Positions 28,576-37,478 of a stretch of 64,000 nucleotides of DNA are shown piece by piece. Below the pieces are notes generated by a model. The model was not told the DNA's origin. It did not search any database and was given only the letters and a program-made list of their open reading frames with translations. The DNA is taken from NCBI GenBank assembly GCA_947488155.1, contig CANKYK010000002.1:1122001-1186000 (forward strand), given 5' to 3'. How positions within the stretch are numbered: position 1 is the stretch's first letter; each line of letters opens with the position of its first letter. Source of the stretch: an uncultured Erythrobacter sp. GTDB taxonomy: Bacteria; Pseudomonadota; Alphaproteobacteria; Sphingomonadales; Sphingomonadaceae. Made by a program: the position numbers and the translations under genes.

Positions 28576-28892
28576 GCGACTTAGGCGGAATTGGTATTGA
28601 GCATTTCCTCGTCGTCGGCGCGATCCTGTTCGTGCTGGGCGTGTTGGGTATCTTCCTCAATCGCAAGAACGTGATCGTGATCCTGATGTCAGTCGAGCTG
28701 ATACTGCTCGCGGTGAACATCAATCTGGTGGCGTTCAGCGCGTTTATGAACGATCTCACTGGCCAGGTCTTTGCCATGCTGGTGCTAACCGTAGCCGCTG
28801 CGGAGGCCGCAATTGGCCTTGCGATCCTGGTGATTTATTTCCGCAACCGCGGCACCATCGCGGTTGATGATGTCAATCGGATGAAGGGATAA
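28572..28892 (+). CDS. nuoK: NADH-quinone oxidoreductase subunit K
   Basis: Small MrpC-like proton-path subunit. The 106-residue, three-helix protein contains [21 protein letters not shown] and the [16 protein letters not shown] helix, which hold the two conserved membrane Glu residues. ATGA overlap with nuoJ fixes the start. Confidence 0.96.
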   Translation: MSDLGGIGIEHFLVVGAILFVLGVLGIFLNRKNVIVILMSVELILLAVNINLVAFSAFMNDLTGQVFAMLVLTVAAAEAAIGLAILVIYFRNRGTIAVDDVNRMKG

Positions 28893-28899
28893 TCGGTCC

Positions 28900-30891
28900 A
28901 TGCATTCGATACTGATCATCGTATTCCTGCCGCTGCTGGCAGCTATCATCGCCGGGCTGGGCAATCGCATGCTGGGCAATGTCGCAGCAAAGTCGATCAC
29001 CACTGGCGCGCTGTTCATTTCAGCCGCGCTTAGCTGGCCGATCTTCCTCGCCTTCCTCAGCGGCTCCGCAGAGGCTGAGGTTGTCCACGTGCTCGACTGG
29101 GTGCGCTCGGGCGATATGACGTTCGACTGGGCCCTACGCGTCGATGCGCTGACCGCCGTGATGCTGGTCGTCATCAACACCGTGTCCGCGCTCGTGCACC
29201 TCTACAGCTGGGGCTATATGGAGGAAGACCCGGATCAGCCCCGCTTCTTCGCCTATCTCTCGCTGTTTACTTTCGCGATGTTGATGCTGGTGACCGCCAA
29301 CAACCTTGTCCAAATGTTCTTTGGCTGGGAAGGGGTGGGCCTAGCGAGTTACCTGCTGATCGGGTTCTGGTTTAAGAAGCCAACCGCTGGTGCGGCCGCG
29401 ATCAAAGCCTTCGTGGTGAACCGGGTCGGCGACCTTGGCTTTATGCTGGGTATCTTCGGCATTTATTTGGTGTTCCAAACCACATCGATCCCAGAGATTC
29501 TGGCTGCCGCGCCCGCGATGAGCGGATCGAGCATCGGTTTCCTCGGCATGCGGCTCTACACGATGGATATTATTGCGATCCTGCTGTTTGTGGGCGCGAT
29601 GGGTAAGTCAGCACAGCTGCTGCTCCACACCTGGTTGCCGGATGCGATGGAGGGCCCAACGCCCGTTTCCGCGCTGATCCACGCCGCGACCATGGTGACC
29701 GCTGGTGTGTTCATGCTGTGCCGCCTCTCGCCATTGTTCGAGACCGCTCCGACCGCGCTGATGATTGTGACCGTGGTAGGCGCAGCGACATGTTTCTTCG
29801 CGGCGACCATCGGCACGACACAGTGGGACATCAAGCGGGTGATCGCTTATTCGACCTGCTCTCAGCTCGGCTATATGTTCTTTGCTGCTGGCGTTGGCGC
29901 TTACAATGTCGCGATGTTCCACCTGTTCACACACGCGTTCTTTAAGGCGCTGTTGTTCCTGGGTGCGGGCAGCGTGATCCACGCCATGCATCACGAACAG
30001 GACATGCGCTATTACGGCGGTCTGCGGAAACACATTCCGATCACCTTCTGGGCAATGATGGCCGGTACGCTCGCGATCACTGGCCTTGGCGTCTATCACC
30101 TGGGTGTTGGCTTTGCCGGCTTCTGGTCGAAAGATGCCGTGCTGGAGGTCGCCTTTGCGCGCGGAACAGAGATCTCGGTCACTGCCTTCTGGCTCGGCGT
30201 GGTCGCGGCACTGCTGACCAGCTTCTATAGCTGGCGCCTGATGTTCCTTACCTTCTGGGGTAAGCCGCGCTGGATTGAGAGCGAGCATATTCAGCATACC
30301 GTCCACAAAACACCTGCTGAGGCTGGCGAAGACACAACCGGGGGGTATCACCCGCATGAAAGCCCGATCACGATGCTGATCCCGCTTGGTCTTTTGACCA
30401 TTGGCGCGGTTGCTGCTGGCCAGGCATTTGCGCCAAGCTTCCTCGATGATGCAGCGTTCTGGGCTGGCTCTATCTTCTACAACGAGAACCTGATGAGCGC
30501 GATGCACGCCGTTCCTTACTGGGTTAAATACTCTGCTTTAATTGTGATGATCATCGGCTTTGCCGGGGCCTATGTCGCTTACATCGCGAAACCAGACATT
30601 CCGGCGAAGTTCGTCGCCGCGTTCCCGTGGCTCCACCGCTTCGTTTACAACAAGTGGTATTTCGACGAGCTCTATAACGCGATCTTCGTCAAGCCAGCGT
30701 TCTGGTTTGGCCGTCAATTCTGGAAACTGGGCGATGTCGGCACAATCGATCGCTTTGGTCCAAATGGGGTCGCATGGGTGGTTGAGCGCAGCTCGGTCGC
30801 AGCCAAGACGATCCAGTCGGGCTATCTCTACACTTACGCATTGATCATGTTGCTGGGGCTGGTGGCCGCTGTGACATGGGTCTTGTTCTAA
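28900..30891 (+). CDS. nuoL: NADH-quinone oxidoreductase subunit L
   Basis: Distal antiporter-like proton-pumping subunit with the long lateral helix. The 663-residue protein has [19 protein letters not shown], the Lys-bearing helix near [28 protein letters not shown], and [18 protein letters not shown] hydrophilic loop with His and Glu (residues about 460-485) precedes the last helices. Starts eight bases after nuoK. Confidence 0.97.
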   Translation: MHSILIIVFLPLLAAIIAGLGNRMLGNVAAKSITTGALFISAALSWPIFLAFLSGSAEAEVVHVLDWVRSGDMTFDWALRVDALTAVMLVVINTVSALVHLYSWGYMEEDPDQPRFFAYLSLFTFAMLMLVTANNLVQMFFGWEGVGLASYLLIGFWFKKPTAGAAAIKAFVVNRVGDLGFMLGIFGIYLVFQTTSIPEILAAAPAMSGSSIGFLGMRLYTMDIIAILLFVGAMGKSAQLLLHTWLPDAMEGPTPVSALIHAATMVTAGVFMLCRLSPLFETAPTALMIVTVVGAATCFFAATIGTTQWDIKRVIAYSTCSQLGYMFFAAGVGAYNVAMFHLFTHAFFKALLFLGAGSVIHAMHHEQDMRYYGGLRKHIPITFWAMMAGTLAITGLGVYHLGVGFAGFWSKDAVLEVAFARGTEISVTAFWLGVVAALLTSFYSWRLMFLTFWGKPRWIESEHIQHTVHKTPAEAGEDTTGGYHPHESPITMLIPLGLLTIGAVAAGQAFAPSFLDDAAFWAGSIFYNENLMSAMHAVPYWVKYSALIVMIIGFAGAYVAYIAKPDIPAKFVAAFPWLHRFVYNKWYFDELYNAIFVKPAFWFGRQFWKLGDVGTIDRFGPNGVAWVVERSSVAAKTIQSGYLYTYALIMLLGLVAAVTWVLF

Positions 30892-30906
30892 GGGGGGCAT
30901 GGAATA

Positions 30907-32460
30907 ATGGACGGCTTCCCAATTCTCTCGCTCATGATGCTTGTGCCATTGGCCGCAGGCATTGGATGCTTCTTCGTCGGCGCAAATGCGGCGCGCTGGC
31001 TCGCTCTGATCGGCACTTTGGTCACCTTCGCGCTCGGCGTGCTGCTGTGGGCCAATTACGAAATCGGCGGCCCGCAATGGCAGTTCACGGAAAGCGTAGA
31101 CCTGTTTGCAGGTTTCAAATACGCTCTCGGGATCGACGGCATCGCCCTGATGCTGATCATGCTCAGTGTGTTCCTGATGCCGATCTGTATTATGGCCAGC
31201 TGGACCGCGATCCAGAAACGCGTTGGCGAATACATGGCCGCCTTCCTCTTTATGGAAGTGCTGATGATCGGCGTGTTTGCGGCGCAGGATCTGTTCCTGT
31301 TCTACATCTTCTTCGAAGCCGGCCTGATCCCGATGTATCTGATCATCGGCGTGTGGGGCGGAGATAACCGCATCTACGCAAGCTATAAGTTCTTCCTCTA
31401 CACGCTGCTCGGTTCGGTTTTGATGCTGATCGCAATGTTCTGGATGGTGGCAGAGGCCGGCACGTCAGACATACCGACGCTGATGCAATATGACTTCCCG
31501 GTTGGCGCGCAGACGTGGCTATGGCTGGCGTTCTTCGCCAGCTTTGCGGTGAAGATGCCGATGTGGCCGGTGCACACCTGGCTGCCCGATGCACACGTTC
31601 AGGCACCCACGGCGGGCTCTGTGATCCTTGCCGGTGTTTTGCTGAAACTGGGCGGCTATGGCTTCATCCGTTTCAGCCTGCCGATGTTCCCGGATGCCAG
31701 CGCTCAGCTTGCGTGGCTGGTGTTCGCCTTGTCGATGGTCGCGGTGGTTTACACCTCGCTCGTCGCGCTGGTGCAGCACGATATGAAGAAGCTGATTGCC
31801 TATTCATCGGTCGCGCACATGGCGATTGTGACAGTCGGTCTATTCGCCTTCAACATTCAGGGCCTCGAAGGCGCGATGATCGTGATGCTCAGCCACGGGC
31901 TGGTCTCCGGCGCATTGTTCCTGTGTGTTGGCGTGATCTACGACCGGCTGCACACGCGAGAGATTGACCGTTACGGCGGGCTTTCGATCAACATGCCGTA
32001 TTACGCGCTGTTCTTCCTGCTGTTCACTATGGCCAGCATTGGTCTGCCGGGCACGAGTGGCTTTGTGGGTGAGTTCCTCTCGCTTGCAGGCATTTATCAG
32101 GTGTCGACCTGGGTCGCGCTGATCTGCACCACGGGCATCATCCTGGGTGCGGGCTACATGCTGTATCTCTACCGCCGGGTTGCCTTTGGCGATCAGAAGA
32201 ATGCAGACGCCGCCGCCATGCTCGACCTCGATAAGCGCGAATGGGCCATACTGGCGCCAATCGCCGCCGTCGTGCTGTGGATGGGCGTGTATCCAGAGAG
32301 CTTCCTCGCGCCGATGCGCGCAGATATCGCGACGCTGGACGCACGGCTCGCTTCTGCTGCACCAGAGGGCGACAGCCAGCTTCAAGCCGGTCCGCCGCGC
32401 GCGGCCGCCGCCAATGCGGTGCCAGAACCAGAACATGGAGAGGGTGAGGGCGCCCACTGA
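30907..32460 (+). CDS. nuoM: NADH-quinone oxidoreductase subunit M
   Basis: Antiporter-like proton-pumping subunit. The 517-residue protein has the conserved acidic helix ([21 protein letters not shown]), [21 protein letters not shown] and [15 protein letters not shown]. The last 40 residues are an Ala/Pro/Glu-rich cytoplasmic tail. The stop overlaps nuoN by one base. Confidence 0.97.
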   Translation: MDGFPILSLMMLVPLAAGIGCFFVGANAARWLALIGTLVTFALGVLLWANYEIGGPQWQFTESVDLFAGFKYALGIDGIALMLIMLSVFLMPICIMASWTAIQKRVGEYMAAFLFMEVLMIGVFAAQDLFLFYIFFEAGLIPMYLIIGVWGGDNRIYASYKFFLYTLLGSVLMLIAMFWMVAEAGTSDIPTLMQYDFPVGAQTWLWLAFFASFAVKMPMWPVHTWLPDAHVQAPTAGSVILAGVLLKLGGYGFIRFSLPMFPDASAQLAWLVFALSMVAVVYTSLVALVQHDMKKLIAYSSVAHMAIVTVGLFAFNIQGLEGAMIVMLSHGLVSGALFLCVGVIYDRLHTREIDRYGGLSINMPYYALFFLLFTMASIGLPGTSGFVGEFLSLAGIYQVSTWVALICTTGIILGAGYMLYLYRRVAFGDQKNADAAAMLDLDKREWAILAPIAAVVLWMGVYPESFLAPMRADIATLDARLASAAPEGDSQLQAGPPRAAAANAVPEPEHGEGEGAH

Positions 32461-33938
32461 TGGATTACGCAACTTCCTTCGCGCTGATTGCGCCCGAATT
32501 GCTACTGACGGCCTCTGGCCTGATCCTGTTGCTGGTTGCGGCCTTTGGCGGTGACAAGATGGCGCGCCCAATCGCTATCCTCGCGGCGGCCACCCTGTTT
32601 GGCGCTGGCTTCATGCTGGTACCTGGCCTCCACAGCGGGGTTATGGGCCTCGACACCTATGCCTTTGGCACTTTGATGCGGGCCGATGCCTTTGCCCTGT
32701 TTGCGAAGGCGATGATCTATCTCGCAGCCATCGGCTGTCTGATGATCGCGCCAGCTTATTTCGCGACCGCCAGCAATGGCAATGAAAGCGGAATGCGCGC
32801 GGAATATCCGATCCTCGTGCTGTTCGCCGTACTCGGCATGAACATTATGGTCTCGGCCAGTGATTTCATGACTCTGTACCTCGGTCTGGAGCTCAACAGT
32901 CTGGCCGCCTATGTCCTGGCATCGGTGCTACGCAATGATGGTCGCTCGTCTGAGGCGGGCCTGAAGTACTTCGTGCTCGGCGCGCTGGCCTCAGGCATCC
33001 TGCTATACGGTATGAGCCTGCTCTATGGCTTCTCTGGCAGCACAGAATTTGGCGCGGTTCGCGCTGGTCTGTCTGGGGAGCTGGCAACAGGCGCTTTGTT
33101 CGGCCTCGTATTTGTGCTCGCTGGTCTTGCCTTTAAGATCGCCGCTGTTCCGTTCCACATGTGGACCCCGGATGTTTACGAGGGCGCACCAACGCCCGTC
33201 ACCGCGTTCTTCGCCACCGCGCCAAAGGTTGCCGCCGTGGCGCTGACCGCGCGGGTCACTTTGGAAGTGTTCGGCGAGCAATCCGACGCGTGGCGTCAGA
33301 TCGTTATGTTTGTCGCTCTGGCGTCAATCATCGTCGGCGCATTGGGCGCCATCGGTCAGAACAATTTGAAACGTCTGCTAGCCTATTCCTCGATCAACAA
33401 TGTTGGCTTTATCCTGTTGGGTCTGGCGGTGGCGAACGCTGCTGGGGCGAGCGCTATGATGGTCTACCTGCTCATCTATGTCGCCATGTCACTGGGCAGC
33501 TTTGTCGCCCTGCTGATGCTGCGCGGCGAAGACGGCACTTTGTATGAGACCTTTGACGATATCAAAGGCCTCAACAGCACCCAACCTGTCATCGCATGGT
33601 GCCTCGCAGCTCTGATGTTCAGCCTGGCTGGCATCCCGCCGCTGCTCGGTTTCTACGGCAAGTTCGTGATCTTTCAGGCCACCGTTGAGGCGGGCCTCGT
33701 CGCCTTTGGTGCAATCGCGATTGCCGCCAGCGTGATCGGCGCGTTCTACTACATCAAGTTCGTGAAGGTCATGTTCTTCGATGATGAAGTGGGACTGGTA
33801 AAGGGCAAGAGCGACCTGTCGCACTGGATCGTCCTGATCATCACCACTTTGATCATCTCGCCGCTTGGCTATCTGTTGACCCCGTCGATCACCGATCTGG
33901 CAAACAAGGCTGCCGAAGCTCTGTTTCTAGTCGGGTAG
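32460..33938 (+). CDS. nuoN: NADH-quinone oxidoreductase subunit N
   Basis: Antiporter-like proton-pumping subunit nearest the quinone arm. The 492-residue protein has DFMTLYLGLELNSLAAYVLAS, FKIAAVPFHMWTPDVYEGAPTP and LKRLLAYSSINNVGFI. It closes the nuoA-N set, so all 14 bacterial subunits are present. birA begins about 30 bases downstream and probably shares the transcript. Confidence 0.97.
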   Translation: MDYATSFALIAPELLLTASGLILLLVAAFGGDKMARPIAILAAATLFGAGFMLVPGLHSGVMGLDTYAFGTLMRADAFALFAKAMIYLAAIGCLMIAPAYFATASNGNESGMRAEYPILVLFAVLGMNIMVSASDFMTLYLGLELNSLAAYVLASVLRNDGRSSEAGLKYFVLGALASGILLYGMSLLYGFSGSTEFGAVRAGLSGELATGALFGLVFVLAGLAFKIAAVPFHMWTPDVYEGAPTPVTAFFATAPKVAAVALTARVTLEVFGEQSDAWRQIVMFVALASIIVGALGAIGQNNLKRLLAYSSINNVGFILLGLAVANAAGASAMMVYLLIYVAMSLGSFVALLMLRGEDGTLYETFDDIKGLNSTQPVIAWCLAALMFSLAGIPPLLGFYGKFVIFQATVEAGLVAFGAIAIAASVIGAFYYIKFVKVMFFDDEVGLVKGKSDLSHWIVLIITTLIISPLGYLLTPSITDLANKAAEALFLVG

Positions 33939-33968
33939 CGCGGCAGAGGAAGCTCAGCAGCGACGCCC

Positions 33969-34700
33969 TTGACCAATATTGAAACCATTGCCGAGACCGG
34001 ATCGACCAATGCCGATCTGCTCATGCGTTTGCAGCATGGCGAGGCTTTGTCCGAAGGTTACTGGCTAAGAGCTGAGCGTCAAACCGGCGGGCGAGGGCGG
34101 TTGGGGCGCAAATGGGAAAGTCCCAGTGGCAATCTGTTCTGCAGCACTGTGGTGACCATTGGCGAGGATGATCCCGCGCCGCACACGCTCAGCTTCGTCA
34201 CTGCCTTGGCCGTGTTCGACACACTGGAGCGCAGCCTGCTGCCGAATGCGCCTACCGTCCTCAAATGGCCCAATGACGTGCTGGTGGATGGCGCAAAAAT
34301 CTCTGGCGTTTTGCTCGAACGCAGCGGCGATACCATCGTCGTGGGCATCGGCATCAATGTCTGTCACGCGCCAGAAATGCCGGATCGCAAAACCACATCT
34401 ATAGTCTATGAAAATGGCAAGCACGGCAGCAGCGCCGAATTGGTGCTCTCCATTCTGGCAGAGAGCTTTGCCGCACGATTGACGCGCTGGCGTGCCGATG
34501 GGCCTTCCGCAACACTCGATGATTGGACTGGCCGCGCGCACCCAATCGGCTCAAGGCTGTCGCTCACACCAGGCGATGAAAGCCCGGTTACTGGCGAGTT
34601 CGCTGGCCTCGATAGTGAAGGCGCTTTGCTGTTACGTTTGGAGAATGGGGCGATGCGCACTATTCACGCAGGCGACGTCACCATGATTGCTCAAGGATAA
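33969..34700 (+). CDS. birA: Biotin-[acetyl-CoA-carboxylase] ligase
   Basis: Activates biotin with ATP and attaches it to carboxyl carrier proteins. The 243-residue enzyme has the biotinyl-AMP loop GGRGRLGRKWESPSGN, then LKWPNDVLVDGAKISGVLLE and VVGIGINV. There is no N-terminal helix-turn-helix, so it is not a DNA-binding repressor like E. coli BirA. The start is TTG (ttgaccaat). Location directly after nuoN and before coaX is common in alphaproteobacteria. Confidence 0.94.
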   Translation: MTNIETIAETGSTNADLLMRLQHGEALSEGYWLRAERQTGGRGRLGRKWESPSGNLFCSTVVTIGEDDPAPHTLSFVTALAVFDTLERSLLPNAPTVLKWPNDVLVDGAKISGVLLERSGDTIVVGIGINVCHAPEMPDRKTTSIVYENGKHGSSAELVLSILAESFAARLTRWRADGPSATLDDWTGRAHPIGSRLSLTPGDESPVTGEFAGLDSEGALLLRLENGAMRTIHAGDVTMIAQG

Positions 34701-34706
34701 CCGCCC

Positions 34707-35483
34707 ATGTTGCTCGCCGCCGATGTCGGAAACACCAATGTCGTCTTTGCTCTGTTCGACGGGCAGGATGTGCGTGCGCGCTGGCGCATCGCGACCGACC
34801 CGCGTCGAACCGGCGATGAATATGCAGTGTGGCTCCTCCAATTGCTGGAGATTGAGGGCGTCGCGCGTGAGGACATCACTCAGATTATCTTTGCCAGCGT
34901 TGTACCGCGCGCCGACCACAACCTCACCGTTCTGGCGCAGAAGTATTTCAAGATCACACCACTGTTCGCTGGCAAGGGCGAGGCCGCTTGGCGTTTTGAG
35001 ATCGATGTCGATCAGCCCAGTTCGATTGGCGCAGACCGCGCGCTCAACATTGTCGCAGCGCATGCAAAATATGGCGGTGATTTGATCGTCATCGACTTTG
35101 GCACCGCGACCAAGTTTGAAGCGATTGATTTCAATGGCGCTTACAAAGGCGGCTCAATCGCGCCGGGGATCAATCTGTCGCTTGATGCATTGGTTGGCAA
35201 AACTGCGAAACTCCCCCGCATTGCGATCCGCGCGCCCGACAGCCGCAGCGTTATTGGCCGCAACACAGAAGACCAGATGCTGATCGGTGTGTTCTGGGGC
35301 TATGTGGCGATGATGGAGGGCATTGTTGAGCGTATGCGCGCAGAAATCGGCCGCCCGGCCAAAGTGGTCGCAACCGGCGGCCTCGCAATCCTGTTTGACG
35401 ATGCGACTGACATCTTCGACCACGTCGATGCAGACCTAACAATTCAAGGCTTGGCGATCCTCGCCGAGCAAGCTGAGAGCTAA
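34707..35483 (+). CDS. coaX: Type III pantothenate kinase
   Basis: First step of coenzyme A synthesis. The 258-residue ASKHA-fold kinase has the phosphate-binding [12 protein letters not shown] at the N-terminus, [15 protein letters not shown] and [14 protein letters not shown], the CoaX signatures. It starts six bases after birA. Confidence 0.95.
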   Translation: MLLAADVGNTNVVFALFDGQDVRARWRIATDPRRTGDEYAVWLLQLLEIEGVAREDITQIIFASVVPRADHNLTVLAQKYFKITPLFAGKGEAAWRFEIDVDQPSSIGADRALNIVAAHAKYGGDLIVIDFGTATKFEAIDFNGAYKGGSIAPGINLSLDALVGKTAKLPRIAIRAPDSRSVIGRNTEDQMLIGVFWGYVAMMEGIVERMRAEIGRPAKVVATGGLAILFDDATDIFDHVDADLTIQGLAILAEQAES

Positions 35484-35493
35484 TAAACCTTAC

Positions 35494-37152
35494 GTGAAAA
35501 AGAACTTCACTCCTGAAGACGAACTGCTGTTTCTAGCCCTGGGCGGGTCCGGCGAAATTGGCATGAACGTCAACCTCTACGGCTGCAAAGGCAAGTGGCT
35601 GATGGTGGACCTGGGCATGACCTTTTCCGGCAATGAATATCCCGGCCTCGACCTGGTCTTCGCCGACCTCGAGTTTATCGAGGAACGCACCAAGGATCTA
35701 CTCGGCATTGTGCTGACCCACGCACATGAGGACCATATTGGCGCGGTCCCCTATTTCGCCGGCGAGTTGGGCGTACCGCTTTATGCAACGCCGTTCACCG
35801 CCGATCTGGTGGCGCGCAAGTTGGAAGAAGCTGGGCTGACCGGTCAGGTTGAGCTCAACATTATTGAGGAAGACCACGGCCAAATCTCGCTCGGCCCGTT
35901 CGACATCACCTATGTCCCGCTGGCGCACTCGATTGCAGAGGGCAACGCCCTGCTGATCGATACCCCACACGGACGAATATTTCACACCGGCGATTGGAAG
36001 CTCGACGAAGAGCCGATCATCGGTGAACCGACCACTAAGGAAGAACTGAGGGCAATGGGCGATGAGGGCGTGCTCGCCCTGGTTTGCGATTCGACCAATG
36101 TCTTCAATCCCAATTCTAGCGGCTCAGAGGGCGGCGTGTATCGCGGCCTGATGGAGGAGGTCGCCAAACACACTGGCAAGCGGGTGATGGTGACGACCTT
36201 CGCCTCCAATGTGGCGCGGCTCCAGACGCTGGGCGATGTCGCCCGCGAAACCGGTCGGCAATTGTGCGTTGCTGGGCGTTCGCTCGACCGCATTATTGAG
36301 GTCTCTCAGGACAATGGCTATCTTCAGGACTTCCCTGAAACGGTCGATTGGAACACCGCGATGGGCCTGCCTCGCGGCGAAGTCCTTATCCTCGCAACCG
36401 GCGGGCAGGGGGAGCCTCGCGCAGCCTTGTCACGCGTGGCCGATGAGAACCATCCGATTTCGCTCACCAGCGGCGATGTCGTGCTGTTTTCGAGCCGTCA
36501 GATACCCGGCAATGAGATCGCGATTGGCAAGGTGCAAAACCAGCTCGCACGGCGCGGTATCACGATGGTGACCGACCGCCAGAGCGAGATCCACGTCTCT
36601 GGCCACCCGGGCAGGCCCGAACTCGAGGCGCTCTACAGCTGGATCCGCCCAGAAGTCTTGGTGCCCGTACACGGCGAAATGCGCCACATGATGGAACAGG
36701 CGCGGGTCGGCAAAGATAATGGAATTCCGCATAACATCGTGCAGGCCAATGGCGACATTGTCCGCTTGGCTCCCGGCGAACCCGGTAAGCTCGCCGAGGT
36801 GCGCAATGGCCGCCTCGTTCTTGATGGGGATATCATCGCGCCCGCTGATGGCGATGCGATTGTTATGCGCCGGCGGCTCGCGCGTGAAGGTGTGATCTTC
36901 GTGGTTCTTGCGCCGAATGGTGAATCCGAAATCGAAGCACTCGGCCTGCCGCTAGACGAGGATATGTCAGACTTTATCGCCGAGGCGAAGGCCGACGTGA
37001 TGAAGGCGGTGCGCAAGCTCAAAGGCCGCGATATTGCTGAGATTTCAGAGGCTGCCCGGCTCGCAACGCGCCGCGCAGCGCAGCGCTGGTCTGGCAAACG
37101 CCCACAAGTACGCGTAATCCTGCCCGGATTGGACGGCAAAGGCGCGCGCTGA
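35494..37152 (+). CDS. rnj: Ribonuclease J
   Basis: Metallo-beta-lactamase/beta-CASP ribonuclease with 5'-3' exo- and endonuclease activity. The 552-residue protein has the metal motif THAHEDHIGA, later FHTGDWKLDE and CDSTN, the beta-CASP segment around VTTFASNVARLQ, and the closing motif HVSGHPGRPE plus VHGEMRHM. Start is GTG at 35494, ten bases after coaX. The chromosome also encodes RNase E (left edge); alphaproteobacteria commonly have both. Confidence 0.96.
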   Translation: MKKNFTPEDELLFLALGGSGEIGMNVNLYGCKGKWLMVDLGMTFSGNEYPGLDLVFADLEFIEERTKDLLGIVLTHAHEDHIGAVPYFAGELGVPLYATPFTADLVARKLEEAGLTGQVELNIIEEDHGQISLGPFDITYVPLAHSIAEGNALLIDTPHGRIFHTGDWKLDEEPIIGEPTTKEELRAMGDEGVLALVCDSTNVFNPNSSGSEGGVYRGLMEEVAKHTGKRVMVTTFASNVARLQTLGDVARETGRQLCVAGRSLDRIIEVSQDNGYLQDFPETVDWNTAMGLPRGEVLILATGGQGEPRAALSRVADENHPISLTSGDVVLFSSRQIPGNEIAIGKVQNQLARRGITMVTDRQSEIHVSGHPGRPELEALYSWIRPEVLVPVHGEMRHMMEQARVGKDNGIPHNIVQANGDIVRLAPGEPGKLAEVRNGRLVLDGDIIAPADGDAIVMRRRLAREGVIFVVLAPNGESEIEALGLPLDEDMSDFIAEAKADVMKAVRKLKGRDIAEISEAARLATRRAAQRWSGKRPQVRVILPGLDGKGAR

Positions 37153-37436
37153 TGCAGTGGACTTCGATTGCCGCGATCTACCTGCTGTTCTGGGTGATGA
37201 CAGCCTTCATGATGCTGCCATTTGGCATTCGCACACATGATGAGGTTGGCGAGGCCCGCATTCCTGGGCAGGCAGAAAGCGCGCCGGCCAATTTCCGCCC
37301 GGGCAAACTGTTGATGCGGGCGACCATCATCTCCACCGTTATGACGGTGCTATTCGTGCTCAACTACGAATATGGCTGGATCGGCCCAGACGATATGAAC
37401 ATCTTCCCAGAGCCGCCTGAGCAAACTCAGCGATAA
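37152..37436 (+). CDS. DUF1467 family membrane protein
   Basis: A 94-residue protein with two membrane helices (IAAIYLLFWVMTAFMMLPF and TIISTVMTVLFVLNYEYGW) separated by a loop beginning GIRTHDEVGE, the usual DUF1467 pattern. It overlaps the rnj stop by one base. DUF1467 genes typically sit right after rnj in alphaproteobacteria. Function unknown. Confidence 0.88.
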   Translation: MQWTSIAAIYLLFWVMTAFMMLPFGIRTHDEVGEARIPGQAESAPANFRPGKLLMRATIISTVMTVLFVLNYEYGWIGPDDMNIFPEPPEQTQR

Positions 37437-37478
37437 GTAGCAGACCGATCCGCTAGCACCCGCTGCGGACGGCGGAGA